From: Siderastrea radians
Taxonomy: Eukaryota; Cnidaria; Anthozoa; Scleractinia; Rhizangiidae
Length of the DNA stretch: 64,000 nucleotides
Direction of reading: 5' to 3'
Assembly: GCA_964017195.1 (NCBI GenBank)
Contig: OZ024898.1
Location: 16,670,475 to 16,734,474, forward strand
Shown: piece by piece, positions 1-11,068 of the stretch
How the letters are laid out: the number at the start of each line of letters is the position of its first letter
Position numbering within the stretch: the first letter of the stretch is position 1
Made by a program: the position numbers and the translations under genes
Notes under the pieces: model-generated
Told to the model about the DNA's origin: nothing
Database searches by the model: none
Seen by the model: only the letters and a program-made list of their open reading frames with translations

Positions 1-764
1 ACGACTCGATCTCACGGCTTACCAAATTTCCTAACTTTCCTCATAGATCATTAAATCTTTCGCCTCTTGGGGTATGCGTCATCTTTTGGCCAAGATCTTT
101 GTAGGGCTTCTTTTCATCTGCACATGGACATCCCTGTGAGCATCCTGTGTCAGGAAAACCAAGACACCAGGACCCAACAAGAAGTGTTACGCATTCTTTA
201 TCTCTTCTAGCTACATCACGTCTTTAATCCCCACATTTCATGCTAGGACATGGCTAGGACATTGACTTACAACATTTTAGTCTCCTGATTAGTCTAATAA
301 GGGAGACACAACAAATTAACTTCATAGATGGTGGAGCAGGCATACGCTGGCGCTCTGTAGGTAGGTTGCTAAGGTGATTTTTGATAGAGAGCTGTCAAAA
401 ATTTCATTGATAGTTCGTCCTTATTCAACATCAAAATGTGACGTCATTTGCGAATTTTTAGTTCCGGTATCACGTCAACAACCTCCTTCACCAATGACAT
501 CCCTTCCCTGTGTCACGTGGTATCTTGCGTCACCACACCTGAATTTTCTTCTTTGTTTTGACTTTGCTTTCAAAAGGCATAGTAGCAGGACGAGTGTGTT
601 TTCCTTGGAGAATTTGGATAACGGGTAGGAAAACCATCACCGTGTTTCAAAGAAGTCGTCCTCTGGCGGACTTGTCTGCTAGGTACTTTAAGACGCACAC
701 TAGCCAAGGGAGCTTACACGGTCGGACCTTAACAAGGTTTCTCTAGCATAGAGCAACTCAGAGT

Positions 765-950
765 ATTGCTAGTTATCCCTGGATTTGATGCTATTCCATC
801 TACCAGTGTGTCGCTGGTGGCCATTTCATACACCTGGATAAAGAGAGACAATGTGGGTTAAGTTCCTTGTTCAAGGAAAGAACACGAATTCAGGGACCGG
901 CTCGAACAGACAAGAACTGCAACACATTAACCACTGCACCACCGCACCCC
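765..950 (-). mobile_element. tRNA-derived SINE-like insert, copy 1
   Basis: Read on the minus strand, the end at 950 begins GGGGTGCGGTGGTGCAGTGG, which holds a pol III A-box-like TGGTGCAGTGG at 941-931. A B-box-like TGTTCGAGCC follows at 908-899. This resembles a tRNA head of the Ser/Leu type that often starts SINEs. The body runs on towards the conserved TAGTTATCCCTGGAT stretch at about 768. The same unit is at 29447-29641 and 53386-53540. No poly-A tail or clear target duplication is visible, so the exact ends are uncertain. Confidence 0.5.
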
Positions 951-1044
951 AAGGACTTGACTGCTAGCTGACAGTTGAAGACTAGAACGTTGACGCTCAC
1001 TATCTACCACTTCTTATGCCCAAATATGGTCATAGACGTTTCTA

Positions 1045-1350
1045 ATGGATCAGCCTTTGTGTACACACTACACGGGAGGTGCCTGCGGTGTGAATCTTTT
1101 GACTGAGGAACTTTGGATACAAGTAGAAGTAGTTATAGGTCCTGCACATTCTCCAAGCAAAAACATCACTCCTATTGCAAGTCAAATGTTAGTGCATGGA
1201 GATCTATTCGTGGACCATGCCACTCAAAAGTGGCTCAAGAACCATCCCCGTGGAAGTTATGTTTTTCAAATCTTGAAACCTAACTATTTTTATCATCAAA
1301 AAAATAGTGTAGCATCATTTCCGTTATCAACAGACATGATTGCATTATGA
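1045..1350 (+). CDS. Hypothetical 101-codon reading frame in module A
   Basis: Open from ATG to a stop at 1348-1350 in this copy only. The equivalent frame in unit 2 stops early (29738-29926) and unit 3 has lost most of it. I recognise no domain, signal peptide or membrane segment. It may be a remnant of a once longer gene or a chance frame; the lack of conservation between copies argues against present function. A single-exon frame with no promoter cue in this setting deserves little weight. Confidence 0.15.
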   Translation: MDQPLCTHYTGGACGVNLLTEELWIQVEVVIGPAHSPSKNITPIASQMLVHGDLFVDHATQKWLKNHPRGSYVFQILKPNYFYHQKNSVASFPLSTDMIAL

Positions 1351-1469
1351 AAACAGAACCCGTCAGTACTTAAGAACAAACAGCGCAGAGACATTCTTCG
1401 TTTCTTTAATTACGTCAAAAATATCGAGACATTTAATAAGTGAAGCCCTCTCTTTTTGTCTTCTCTTTC

Positions 1470-1655
1470 TCAACAGGTTTCGTCGTCGGCCATGACGGCA
1501 CAGTAGCAGATGATAAAGTGATTGGCACCATCTCTATTCAATTTCAGTAATAGGTGTGCACAAACTCTCAACACATCCTCCATCCAAGCATCTTCCACCT
1601 CTTTCCTTTCAATCATGGTCGTCTCTTGCTCCGTTGTCTCAAAAGAAAAAGGCAA
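1470..1655 (-). pseudogene. Degenerate minus-strand reading frame in module A
   Basis: The 61-codon minus-strand frame here corresponds to a 99-codon frame in unit 2 (30104-30403). The shared part includes ETTMIERKEVED and HFIICYCAVMADDE. The unit 2 copy starts further upstream with an ATG at 30403, so unit 1 appears to have lost its 5' part through replacement or deletion at about 1640. Its family is not recognised. Agreement of the frame over two copies about 97 percent alike is only weak evidence for coding. Confidence 0.2.
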
Positions 1656-2438
1656 AGGAGGACCCCCTCTTTTGTACCCTTTCCCAAGAAACGAAGTAAC
1701 CTGAGTCGACTATATTAAAAAAAGAGGTGCTTTGGCTCTCTGGGTTTTTTTCTCAGTGACCTGAGCCAGATAAAAGATCAGGCAGAGGAAGCAGATCTTA
1801 GTAGTCTGTCACGTAAGACGTCCTGTCTTTCCTACTAGAACAAGAAGAGGATGACTCTTGATGATAAGACCACCTCTTTTTATACAGCGGTAGTTGTATT
1901 GATCCTAATGGAGAGTAAGCGTTCGAAGTTGACCTTCAACCTGATGTGGAACGGCATTTAAACAAAACTGCGTCAAACGGGCAATTTTGTGGACTGTCTT
2001 CATCCAGTAACTACCGACAAAGGATGCAATGAGCCACCAATCGTGTGTTGGACTCACGCATAGCTGACGAGGACCAGCGGTATTTCACCCTTGACTTTTC
2101 TATAATTTCTAAGGAGGGGCATTGCGGGCGGGGGAGTGGCTTTGTGGTGGGTTGTGCAAGGGTGAGCTCCTACAAAATTTGGCTGAATGCTTTGAAAGGG
2201 AGGGAGCAATTTGAAGGTGTCAACTGTCCATCGCACAAATTAAAACCGGGGTAACAGAGTCCTTGAAATAAGACAAAAAAGATCCCGAGTGTGGTACTGA
2301 AACCCTGGTGATTACCAGAGGTGTATTTGCAAACAACGAGTGAGGGATTTATTATCCAAATCAACTGTACAATATTTTGGGATTTTTGTACTCTTTTTGC
2401 GCGCCTTCTGTACAATAACTAATACAGTTGCATGGTAA

Positions 2439-2462
2439 ACTTACTTACTTACTTACTTACTA
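2439..2462. repeat. (ACTT)n microsatellite, copy 1
   Basis: Five to six ACTT units followed by a degenerate run. Orthologous tracts are at 31283-31316 and 54666-54727. The unit 3 tract is clearly longer, so repeat length has changed since the units were copied. Confidence 0.9.
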
Positions 2463-2563
2463 ACTTATTTCCTTACTTATCCTCTTTGTTCCTTCTGGAA
2501 TAGAGGTCGTCCCCTAGAACTCGCTATCCTACCTTATGTGTCCATTCTATCAACACTACGTCA

Positions 2564-2872
2564 ATGCCCAGACCTATCGCTGATTCCTACAACGAGCTAC
2601 TAATCTTCAAGAGATCCAAGAGTAGAAGGAGGAGAAAAAGTGAAACACCAGCCAAACGTTGGAGAAGCCGCTTAACTTCAGACACTCTCCAGGCGAACAA
2701 AGGAAAAGAGGAAGAGGAAGAGAATGAGGACAGACCACTGCCACTTCACGTCACGGAACCCATGCAACGTCAAGATTATATTCCAAATCTAGTGATAACT
2801 GAAAGGGGGAATGATGTTAGACCTTATGCTCCAAAGCAGAACATTGTATCCGTGATTTTCTTCAGTGGTTAG
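2564..2872 (+). pseudogene. Basic, nuclear-signal-like hypothetical frame, copy 1
   Basis: A 102-codon frame from ATG. Residues about 18-45 hold a strongly basic stretch (KRSKSRRRRKSE and KRWRSR) that looks like a nuclear localisation or nucleic-acid-binding tail, followed by an acidic run of glutamates. The frame shifts just before its end and protein-like reading continues in another frame. In unit 2 (31400-31561) a small deletion shifts the frame after the basic part, and in unit 3 (54811-55087) the basic part is shortened. No family recognised. Probably a decayed gene shared by all three units. Confidence 0.25.
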
Positions 2873-3271
2873 AAACATTGATCGAAGAGGACCCCCATCA
2901 AGTAAACGTTCTTAGCCAGAATTAGGTGCTGCAGTTATTTTGTGGTCTGCAAATATCATGCTTAGAATTTTGGTATCTCGGAACACAAAAAAGTTACTTT
3001 CCTCACAAGTTGAACAAAAAGACCAGCTCGAAGCCCCGTCGCCCAAAGACCGTTCAACCTCTCAAAAGTAGTACCAAGAGCAGCGAGACCAAGGTGTCGT
3101 GTTTGATCTTCAAGTAGAGTTGGTGACCTAGTGCGATCAGGTTACTGAAGATAAGGTGTCCGACATTTAAGGTGATTCCATTTAATTGCATTGCACATCC
3201 TTTCTGCGCATCATTTTTCCCGTGATTAGCGCGCAGCGAGCGCGTGCACTTTCGGAACTTGGTAGGTTTTT

Positions 3272-3600
3272 ATGAAAACTGAGTTGTTTAGAGAAATAAA
3301 TGGTCGTTTTGTCCTAATTGAGCACGGTGACCCATTTTTTATTGTATAAACTCAATGAAAACAGTGTTTCCAAGGGCAAACAAAAAAGTTAGCAAAAACC
3401 TATGATCAGATTTTGCACAGTTTAATCCCTACGAAAAAAGCCACCGTCTACTTTTTGAGTTTCCAGAAAATTTGAAGCTTTTCGGCCATGTTTTCCACAA
3501 CACAGATGACTATACATATGTAGAAAGTCGCCCAGAATGTCTTGTCATTTTCGCACTGGGCACACCACTTTTTAGCGTTTTCAGCAAAGTGCACGAGTTT
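3272..3600 (+). pseudogene. Broken reading frame running into the first satellite monomers, copy 1
   Basis: ATG at 3272 begins MKTELFREIN, also seen at 31764 and 55497. The frame is broken by indels in this copy. After the breaks a protein-like frame (LLFEFPENLKLFGHV at about 3455-3500) continues without a stop into the first satellite monomers. The same join is seen in units 2 and 3. I do not recognise the family. It either marks the gene into which the satellite expanded or is a chance fusion. Confidence 0.3.
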
Positions 3601-3721
3601 GTACGAAACAGACGTTTTCAGCTCGAGATCAGAAAGTTTTCTCACTTTTGCACTAGGCGAACCACTTTTTGGCGATTTTCAGCGAAGTGCACGAGTTTGT
3701 ACAAAACAGTCTTTTCATCGT
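3541..3721. repeat. 97-bp satellite array, unit 1, first segment
   Basis: The first two monomers of the array, recognised by CATTTTCGCACTGGGC, CACCACTTTTTAGCG, TTTTCAGCAAAGTGCACGAG and TTTGTACAAAACAGCG in that order. They are separated from the main array by a SINE-like insert. Confidence 0.9.
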
Positions 3722-3980
3722 AAGATTGCGACTTAAGTCGCGACTTAAATATCTTAATTTCCGCGATCTGCTCCCAGCTTGGCCTCGTAGCTCAGTTGGT
3801 AGAGCGACGGTGGTCTAATCCGGAGGTCGCGGGTTCAAATCCCCCCGGGTTTCTTCTTTCAGGCCGTACGGCCGGGTGGAAATTATGTAGGGCAGTATTG
3901 CTCACTTCTAGCACTCATACATATAGTTTACATCTTTATTTATTTCATTTCAGAGTGCTACGCGGCACATCACATTACTT
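3722..3980 (+). mobile_element. tRNA-like SINE insert within the satellite
   Basis: About 260 bp that interrupts the satellite here but not in units 2 and 3. From 3782 it reads GGCCTCGTAGCTCAGTTGGT, with a good A box (TAGCTCAGTTGG) and a B box near 3832 (GGGTTCAAATCC), as in a tRNA head. The T-stem and acceptor do not pair well, so it is not an intact tRNA gene. A perfect 14-bp palindrome, GCGACTTAAGTCGC, lies at 3728-3741 just upstream. The right edge is where satellite sequence resumes (CACTTCTTATCG). No clear A-rich tail or target duplication is seen. Confidence 0.55.
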
Positions 3981-5802
3981 AAAACACTTCTTATCGTTTT
4001 CAGGAAAGTGCACGAGTTTGTACAAAACAGCGTTTTCAGCCCGAGATGAGCACGCTTCTGTCATTTTCGCATTGGGCCCACCAGCTTTTAGCACTTTTCA
4101 TCAATGCGCACCAGTTTGTATAAAATAGCGTTTTCAGCCCTAGATCAGCATGTTTTGTCATTTTCGCACAGTGCACACCACTTCTTAGCGTTTTCAGCAA
4201 AGTGCACGAGTTTGTACAAAACAGCGTTTTCAGCCCGAGATGAGCACGTTTTATCATTTTCGCACTGGGTGCAACACGTTTTAGCTTCTTTCAGCAAAGT
4301 GCACGAGTTTGTCCAAAACAGCGTTATTAGCCCGAGATCACAACGTTTTATCATTTTCGCACTGTGCACACCACTTATTAGCGATTTTCACCAAAGTGCA
4401 CGAGTTTGTACAAAACAGCGTTTTCAGCCCTAGATCAGCATGTTTTGTCATTTTCGCACTGGGCACACTACTTTTTAGTGTTTTCCTCAAAGTGCACGAG
4501 TTTGTACAAAACAGCGTTTTCAGCCCATGGACGCGGCCCACCAGTTCTTAGCGCTTTTCAGCAAAGCGCACCAGTTTGTACAAAACAGCGTTTTCAGCCC
4601 TAGATCAGCATGTTTTGTCATTTTCGCACAGTGCACACCATTTATTGGCAATTTTCAGCAAAGTACACGAGTTTGTACAAAACAGCGTTTTCAGCCCAAG
4701 ATCAGCATGTTTTCTCATTTTCGCACTGGGTGCAACACGTTTTAACTTTTTTCAGCAAAGTGCACGAGTTTGTACAAAACAGCGTTTTCAGCCCGAGATC
4801 AGCACGCACTGTCATTTTTGCACTGGGTGCACCACTTTTTAACTCTTTTCAGCAAAGTGCACAAGTTGGTCCAAAGAGCAAAGCAGCGTTATTAGCCCCA
4901 GATTAGCACGTTTTATCATTTTCGCACTGGATGCAACACGTTTTAACTTTTTTCAGCAAAGTGCACGAGTTTGTCCAAAACAGCGTTATTCGCCCGAGAT
5001 CACAACGTTTAATCATTTTCGCACTGTGCACACCACTTATTAGCGATTTTCAGCAAAGTGCACGAGTTTGTACAAAACAGCGTTTTCTGCCCTAGATCAG
5101 CATGTTTTGTCATTTTCGCACTGGGCACACTACTTTTTAGTGTTTTCCTCAAAGTGCACGAGTTTGTACAAAACAGCGTTTTCAGCCCATGTTTTAGCAT
5201 TTTCGCACTGGGCGGACCTTTTTTTAGCGCTTTTCTGCAAAGCACGCCAGTTTGTGCAAAACAGTATTTTCAGCCCGAGATCAGCGCGTTTTGTCATTTT
5301 TGCACCTGGCGCAACACTTTTTAGCGATGTTCAGCAAAGTGCACGAGTTTGCACAAAACAGCGTTTGCAACCAAAGATGAGAACGCTTTTGTCATTTTCG
5401 CATTGGGCCCACCACTTTTTAGCGCTTTTCAGCAAAGCGCACGAGTTTGTACAAAAGAGCGTTTTCAGACCTAGATCAGAACCTTTTGTCATTTTCGCAT
5501 TTGGCGCCCTCCGTTTTAGCCATTTTTAGCAAAGTGCGCGAGTTTCTACAAAACAGTATTTCTAGCCGGAAATCAGCACGTTTTAACACTTCGCACTAAG
5601 CGCACCACTTTTTACAATTTTTAGCAAAGTCCACGAGATTTTCCCAAACAGCGTTTTCAGACCGAGATCAGCACGTTTTGTCATTTTCGCATTGGGTGCA
5701 ACAGGTTTTAGCTTTTTTCAGCAAAGTGCACGAGTTTGTACAAAACAGCGTTTACAGCCCTAGATCAGCATGTTTTGTCATTTTCGCTCTGGGCACTCCA
5801 CT

Positions 5803-7738
5803 TTTTAGCAATTTTCAGCAAAGGGCATCAATTTGTCCAAAACAGCGTTGTCAGAACGATATCAGCATCTTTTGACATTTTCGCAATGGGCGCACCACTT
5901 TTTAGCGACTTTCAACAACGTGCACGAGTTTGTAGAAAACAGCGTTTCCAGCCTAAAATCAGTACGTTTTGTTATTTTCGCACTCGACGCACCACTTCTT
6001 AGCTATTTTCAGCATAGCGCACGAGTTTGTACAAAACAGCGTTTTAAGAACGAGATCAGCATGTTTTGTCATTTTCGCACAGGGCGCACCACTTTTTAGC
6101 GACTTTCAACAACGTGCACGAGTTTGTACAAAACAGCGTTTCCAGCCTAAAATCAGTACGTTTTGTAGTTTTCGCACTGGGCACACCACTTTTCAGCTAT
6201 TTTCAGCAAAGTGCACGATTTGCACAAAACAGCATTTTCAGAACGAGATCAGCATGTTTTGTTATTTTCGCACTGGGCACACCACTTTTTAGCGACTTTT
6301 AACAAAGTGCGCGAAATTGTACAAGACAGCGTTTTTAGCCCAAGACCAGCACGTTTTGTCATTTTCGCACTGGGCGTCCACTTTTTACGCTTTTCAGCAA
6401 AGCGCACCAGTTTGTACAAAGCAGTGTTTTCAGCCCGAGATCAGAACGTTTTGTCATTTTCCCACTTGGCTCACTACTTTTTATCCATTTTTTAGCACAG
6501 TGCACGAGTTTGTGCAAAACAATGTTTTCAGCCCGACGTCAGCACGTTTTGTCATTTTCGCACTGGGCACACAACTTTTTAGCAATTTTCAGCAAAGGGC
6601 ATCAATTTGTCCAAAACAGCGTTGTCAGAACGATATCAGCATCTTTTGACATTTTCGCAATGGGCGCACCACTTTTTAGCGACTTTCAACAACGTGCACG
6701 AGTTTGTACAAAACAGCGTTTCCAGCCTAAAATCAGTACGTTTTGTAGTTTTCGCACTGGGCACACCACTTTTCAGCTATTTTCAGCAAAGTGCACGATT
6801 TTGGACAAAACAGCATTTTCAGAACGAGATCAGCATGTTTTGTTATTTTCGCACTGGGCACACCACTTTTTAGCGACTTTTAACAAAGTGCGCGAAATTG
6901 TACAAGACAGCGTTTTTAGCCCAAGACCAGCACGTTTTGTCATTTTCGCACTAGGCGTCCACTTTTTACACTTTTCAGCAAAGCGCACCAGTTTGTACAA
7001 AGCAGTGTTTTCAGCCCGAGATCAGAACGTTTTGTCATTTTCCCACTTGGCTCACTACTTTTTATCCATTTTTTAGCACAGTGCACGAGTTTGTGCAAAA
7101 CAATGTTTTCAGCCCGACGTCAGCACGTTTTGTCATTTTCGCACTGGGCACACAACTTTTTAGCAATTTTCAGCAAAGGGCATCAATTTGTCCAAAACAG
7201 CGTTGTCAGAACGATATCAGCATCTTTTGACATTTTCGCAATGGGCGCACCACTTTTTAGCGACTTTCAACAACGTGCACGAGTTTGTACAAAACAGCGT
7301 TTCCAGCCTAAAATCAGTACGTTTTGTAGTTTTCGCACTGGGCACACCACTTTTCAGCTATTTTCAGCAAAGTGCACGATTTTGGACAAAACAGCATTTT
7401 CAGAACGAGATCAGCATGTTTTGTTATTTTCGCACTGGGCACACCACTTTTTAGCGACTTTTAACAAAGTGCGCGAAATTGTACAAGACAGCGTTTTTAG
7501 CCCAAGACCAGCACGTTTTGTCATTTTCGCACTGGGCGTCCACTTTTTACACTTTTCAGCAAAGTGCACCAGTTTGTACAAAGCAGTGTTTTCAGCCCGA
7601 GATCAGAACGTTTTGTCATTTTCCCACTTGGCTCACTACTTTTTAGCCATTTTTTAGCACAGTGCACGAGTTTGTGCAAAACAATGTTTTCAGCCCGACG
7701 TCAGCACGTTTTGTCATTTTCGCACTGGGCACACAACT
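5803..7738. repeat. Satellite higher-order repeat, 1,936-bp copy 1
   Basis: This 1,936-bp block (about 20 monomers) is repeated next to itself at 7739-9674 with almost no differences. Within it, a 581-bp six-monomer block is marked by TTGTGCAAAACAATG at 6510, 7091 and 7672. The remaining 774 bp (eight monomers) holds distinct variants. Near-identity shows that the amplification is recent compared with the diverged monomers at 4000-5700. Confidence 0.85.
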
Positions 7739-9674
7739 TTTTAGCAATTTTCAGCAAAGGGCATCAATTTGTCCAAAACAGCGTTGTCAGAACGATATCA
7801 GCATCTTTTGACATTTTCGCAATGGGCGCACCACTTTTTAGCGACTTTCAACAACGTGCACGAGTTTGTAGAAAACAGCGTTTCCAGCCTAAAATCAGTA
7901 CGTTTTGTTATTTTCGCACTCGACGCACCACTTCTTAGCTATTTTCAGCATAGCGCACGAGTTTGTACAAAACAGCGTTTTAAGAACGAGATCAGCATGT
8001 TTTGTCATTTTCGCACAGGGCGCACCACTTTTTAGCGACTTTCAACAACGTGCACGAGTTTGTACAAAACAGCGTTTCCAGCCTAAAATCAGTACGTTTT
8101 GTAGTTTTCGCACTGGGCACACCACTTTTCAGCTATTTTCAGCAAAGTGCACGATTTGCACAAAACAGCATTTTCAGAACGAGATCAGCATGTTTTGTTA
8201 TTTTCGCACTGGGCACACCACTTTTTAGCGACTTTTAACAAAGTGCGCGAAATTGTACAAGACAGCGTTTTTAGCCCAAGACCAGCACGTTTTGTCATTT
8301 TCGCACTAGGCGTCCACTTTTTACACTTTTCAGCAAAGCGCACCAGTTTGTACAAAGCAGTGTTTTCAGCCCGAGATCAGAACGTTTTGTCATTTTCCCA
8401 CTTGGCTCACTACTTTTTATCCATTTTTTAGCACAGTGCACGAGTTTGTGCAAAACAATGTTTTCAGCCCGACGTCAGCACGTTTTGTCATTTTCGCACT
8501 GGGCACACAACTTTTTAGCAATTTTCAGCAAAGGGCATCAATTTGTCCAAAACAGCGTTGTCAGAACGATATCAGCATCTTTTGACATTTTCGCAATGGG
8601 CGCACCACTTTTTAGCGACTTTCAACAACGTGCACGAGTTTGTACAAAACAGCGTTTCCAGCCTAAAATCAGTACGTTTTGTAGTTTTCGCACTGGGCAC
8701 ACCACTTTTCAGCTATTTTCAGCAAAGTGCACGATTTTGGACAAAACAGCATTTTCAGAACGAGATCAGCATGTTTTGTTATTTTCGCACTAGGCACACC
8801 ACTTTTTAGCGACTTTTAACAAAGTGCGCGAAATTGTACAAGACAGCGTTTTTAGCCCAAGACCAGCACGTTTTGTCATTTTCGCACTGGGCGTCCACTT
8901 TTTACACTTTTCAGCAAAGCGCACCAGTTTGTACAAAGCAGTGTTTTCAGCCCGAGATCAGAACGTTTTGTCATTTTCCCACTTGGCTCACTACTTTTTA
9001 TCCATTTTTTAGCACAGTGCACGAGTTTGTGCAAAACAATGTTTTCAGCCCGACGTCAGCACGTTTTGTCATTTTCGCACTGGGCACACAACTTTTTAGC
9101 AATTTTCAGCAAAGGGCATCAATTTGTCCAAAACAGCGTTGTCAGAACGATATCAGCATCTTTTGACATTTTCGCAATGGGCGCACCACTTTTTAGCGAC
9201 TTTCAACAACGTGCACGAGTTTGTACAAAACAGCGTTTCCAGCCTAAAATCAGTACGTTTTGTAGTTTTCGCACTGGGCACACCACTTTTCAGCTATTTT
9301 CAGCAAAGTGCACGATTTTGGACAAAACAGCATTTTCAGAACGAGATCAGCATGTTTTGTTATTTTCGCACTGGGCACACCACTTTTTAGCGACTTTTAA
9401 CAAAGTGCGCGAAATTGTACAAGACAGCGTTTTTAGCCCAAGACCAGCACGTTTTGTCATTTTCGCACTGGGCGTCCACTTTTTACACTTTTCAGCAAAG
9501 CGCACCAGTTTGTACAAAGCAGTGTTTTCAGCCCGAGATCAGAACGTTTTGTCATTTTCCCACTTGGCTCACTACTTTTTAGCCATTTTTTAGCACAGTG
9601 CACGAGTTTGTGCAAAACAATGTTTTCAGCCCGACGTCAGCACGTTTTGTCATTTTCGCACTGGGCACACAACT
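7739..9674. repeat. Satellite higher-order repeat, 1,936-bp copy 2
   Basis: Second copy of the 1,936-bp block. The 581-bp markers recur at 8446, 9027 and 9608. Only scattered single-base differences from copy 1 are visible, for example the TTTTTATCC or TTTTTAGCC variants at monomer ends. Confidence 0.85.
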
Positions 9675-9976
9675 TTTTAGCGACTTTAGCACTTTAGCAC
9701 GAGTTTGTGCGAAACAGCATTTTTCAGCCCAAGATCAGCATGTTTTGTCATTTTGGCACTGGGCGCACCACTTTTTTTGCGACTTTCAACAAAGTGCACG
9801 AGTTTGTACAAACCAGCCTTTTCAGCCCGAGATCAGCACGTTTTGTCATTTTCGCACTGGCTGCACTATCTTTTAGACCCTCTTCTAGAGCTCGGACTAA
9901 ATGAGGTTGGCCCACAAAATTATCGGTGTCTTAATCGCGTGTGAAAATAAAGTTCGTGCACTCCCATCTTTTCACT

Positions 9977-10290
9977 TCACGGGTTCACGTAGGAGTGAAT
10001 ATTCAAAGGCTCCCGGAGTTTGAGGATAAACTTCACCTCCCCTTTTTGAAGAAGTTGACTTTCAAAGGCCCGCTGGCATTGAAATCCATTCACGACCTTA
10101 TTGCTTAACACATCTTTCCTAATTTCTTGCCCGAGAGCGTCCATAGCATTCTTCATCGTAATTTTGTCCTTCTTTTTCATCTTGGCCTTGTAGCAAACAC
10201 AAGACTTTCTTGCGTGATAAACCCCTTAGACCTGCTGCGTCTTTTACTTCTTCTCGTGGCATCGTAGTTCATTTTCACAGAAATGAAGCA
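9977..10290 (-). pseudogene. Basic hypothetical gene remnant, copy 1
   Basis: On the minus strand, an arginine-rich stretch (RRSKRRSRSK at about 10262-10230) is followed in another frame by KKKDKITMKNAMDALGQEIR and further reading to about 9977. Unit 3 has the same gene at 61127-61435. The shift between the two parts suggests a one-base frameshift. Small, basic proteins of this sort occur in virus-like elements, but I cannot assign a family. Reading past 9977 leads into the satellite. Confidence 0.25.
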
Positions 10291-10557
10291 TTGATTCGAT
10301 TTGTTAGACAAGACCTGGGAGTCAAGATAGAAAGAGACATCCTGTCTGTGTCTTGCCACGCAACCTTAGCGGGTTCTAAGCGTTCCTCTTTTTTGCCTTT
10401 TTACACTATAAACGGCTTTTTTATAAGGATGACTCAAACGTAACGCTCATAGGAACCACACCTTCTTCAGCACAAAGTGGTTCTTTTTTAATTAAGTACC
10501 TATGTCTTCACAAGAGCTTACCCGTTTAATGTTTTTCACAATTGCATTTCTTCCAAC

Positions 10558-10740
10558 ATGACTCGCGTGTCTTCTTTATCGTCAGGCAAACGAAAAGTGC
10601 GCTTGGATAGGACTTTGATTTCTTGTTGGTGTCCGCGTCAATGTGTCGGGAACCAATCGGAGCACTGCTTTGGTGGAGAGTGGGGAATGAGACGGACGGT
10701 ACTAGATTTGAGTGGGAATGTAGAACACAATTACATCTAA
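10558..10740 (+). pseudogene. Short hypothetical frame in module B, copy 1
   Basis: A 60-codon frame from ATG beginning MTRVSSLSSGKRKVRL. The same sequence is at 36695 (frame altered by a one-base deletion) and 62349-62531. The 3' two thirds recurs in inverted form at 19437-19570, where it is joined to segment X. No family recognised; it may be chance. Confidence 0.15.
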
Positions 10741-11068
10741 ACTTTTGTCCAGGGCCTTTTCGACTGCCTATCGAGAGCCGCTTTTAAGACGCTTGGCGTC
10801 GTTTCTCAAAGGACTCGAGCATTTTCTATAATCCAGTAATTGCACTGCAATAACTGACGCACGTTATTAATTCCCGTTATGATTTGCACTTGCATACCAA
10901 AACACTTACCCATTTCTTCGTATACTTCATCCGTTTGGTTAGCACTTCCCGTGCTTCCGTGCTTAATGCTCTTAGCCCACCTGGAAGAAGAGAGAAAAGG
11001 AGGAAAACTAAACCCCCGTGATTCAACAACTTATACTGGTGGGCTAAGGTCAATTCAAGAAGGACGAG

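Larger units (their letters stand above)
1..3540. repeat. Module A, copy 1
   Basis: About 3.5 kb that recurs at 28601-32075 and 52536-55805 with substitutions and small indels. It contains a SINE-like insert, a run of short degenerate reading frames, an ACTT microsatellite and a reading frame abutting the satellite. Outside the listed sub-features (1-764, 1700-2438, 2873-3271) I see no recognisable gene, RNA or element. Stops and indels vary between copies, as expected for non-coding or decayed sequence. Confidence 0.8.
3981..9872. repeat. 97-bp satellite array, unit 1, main segment
   Basis: About 60 monomers of roughly 97 bp, all in the same orientation. Consensus landmarks in order: TTTTCAGCAAAGTGCACGAG, TTTGTACAAAACAGCG, TTTTCAGCCCGAGATCAGCA, CGTTTTGTCATTTTCGCACT, GGGCGCACCACTTTTTAGCG. 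Two reading frames of the monomer lack stops and the third carries one TAG. Because 97 = 3 x 32 + 1, reading passes frame to frame over three monomers, which produces many spurious frames of about 88-110 codons, and up to 188 where the TAG is mutated. The left half is diverged; 5803-9674 is recently amplified. Confidence 0.95.

Noticed and set aside
3782..3855. Functional tRNA gene
   Set aside because: The A and B boxes are present, but the T-stem (GCGGG against CCCCC) and acceptor pair poorly, and it lies in a 260-bp insert within a satellite. SINE-like is more likely.
4859..4885. ACAAGTTTGTACAAAACAGC-like stretches in the satellite closely resemble a recombination-cloning attB1 site
   Set aside because: The match rests on the palindromic TTTGTACAAA core within a repeat present over a hundred times and is not exact. 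The surrounding sequence is genomic satellite, so vector contamination is not supported.
6510..7076. 188-codon open frames in the satellite (also 7091-7657 and 9027-9593) as genes
   Set aside because: They are translations of tandem 97-bp monomers, identical because of higher-order amplification, start at TTG codons and have no domain features.
3541..9872. Regular repeats suggestive of a CRISPR array
   Set aside because: There are no unique spacers: the whole 97-bp period is repeated, and the setting is eukaryotic.
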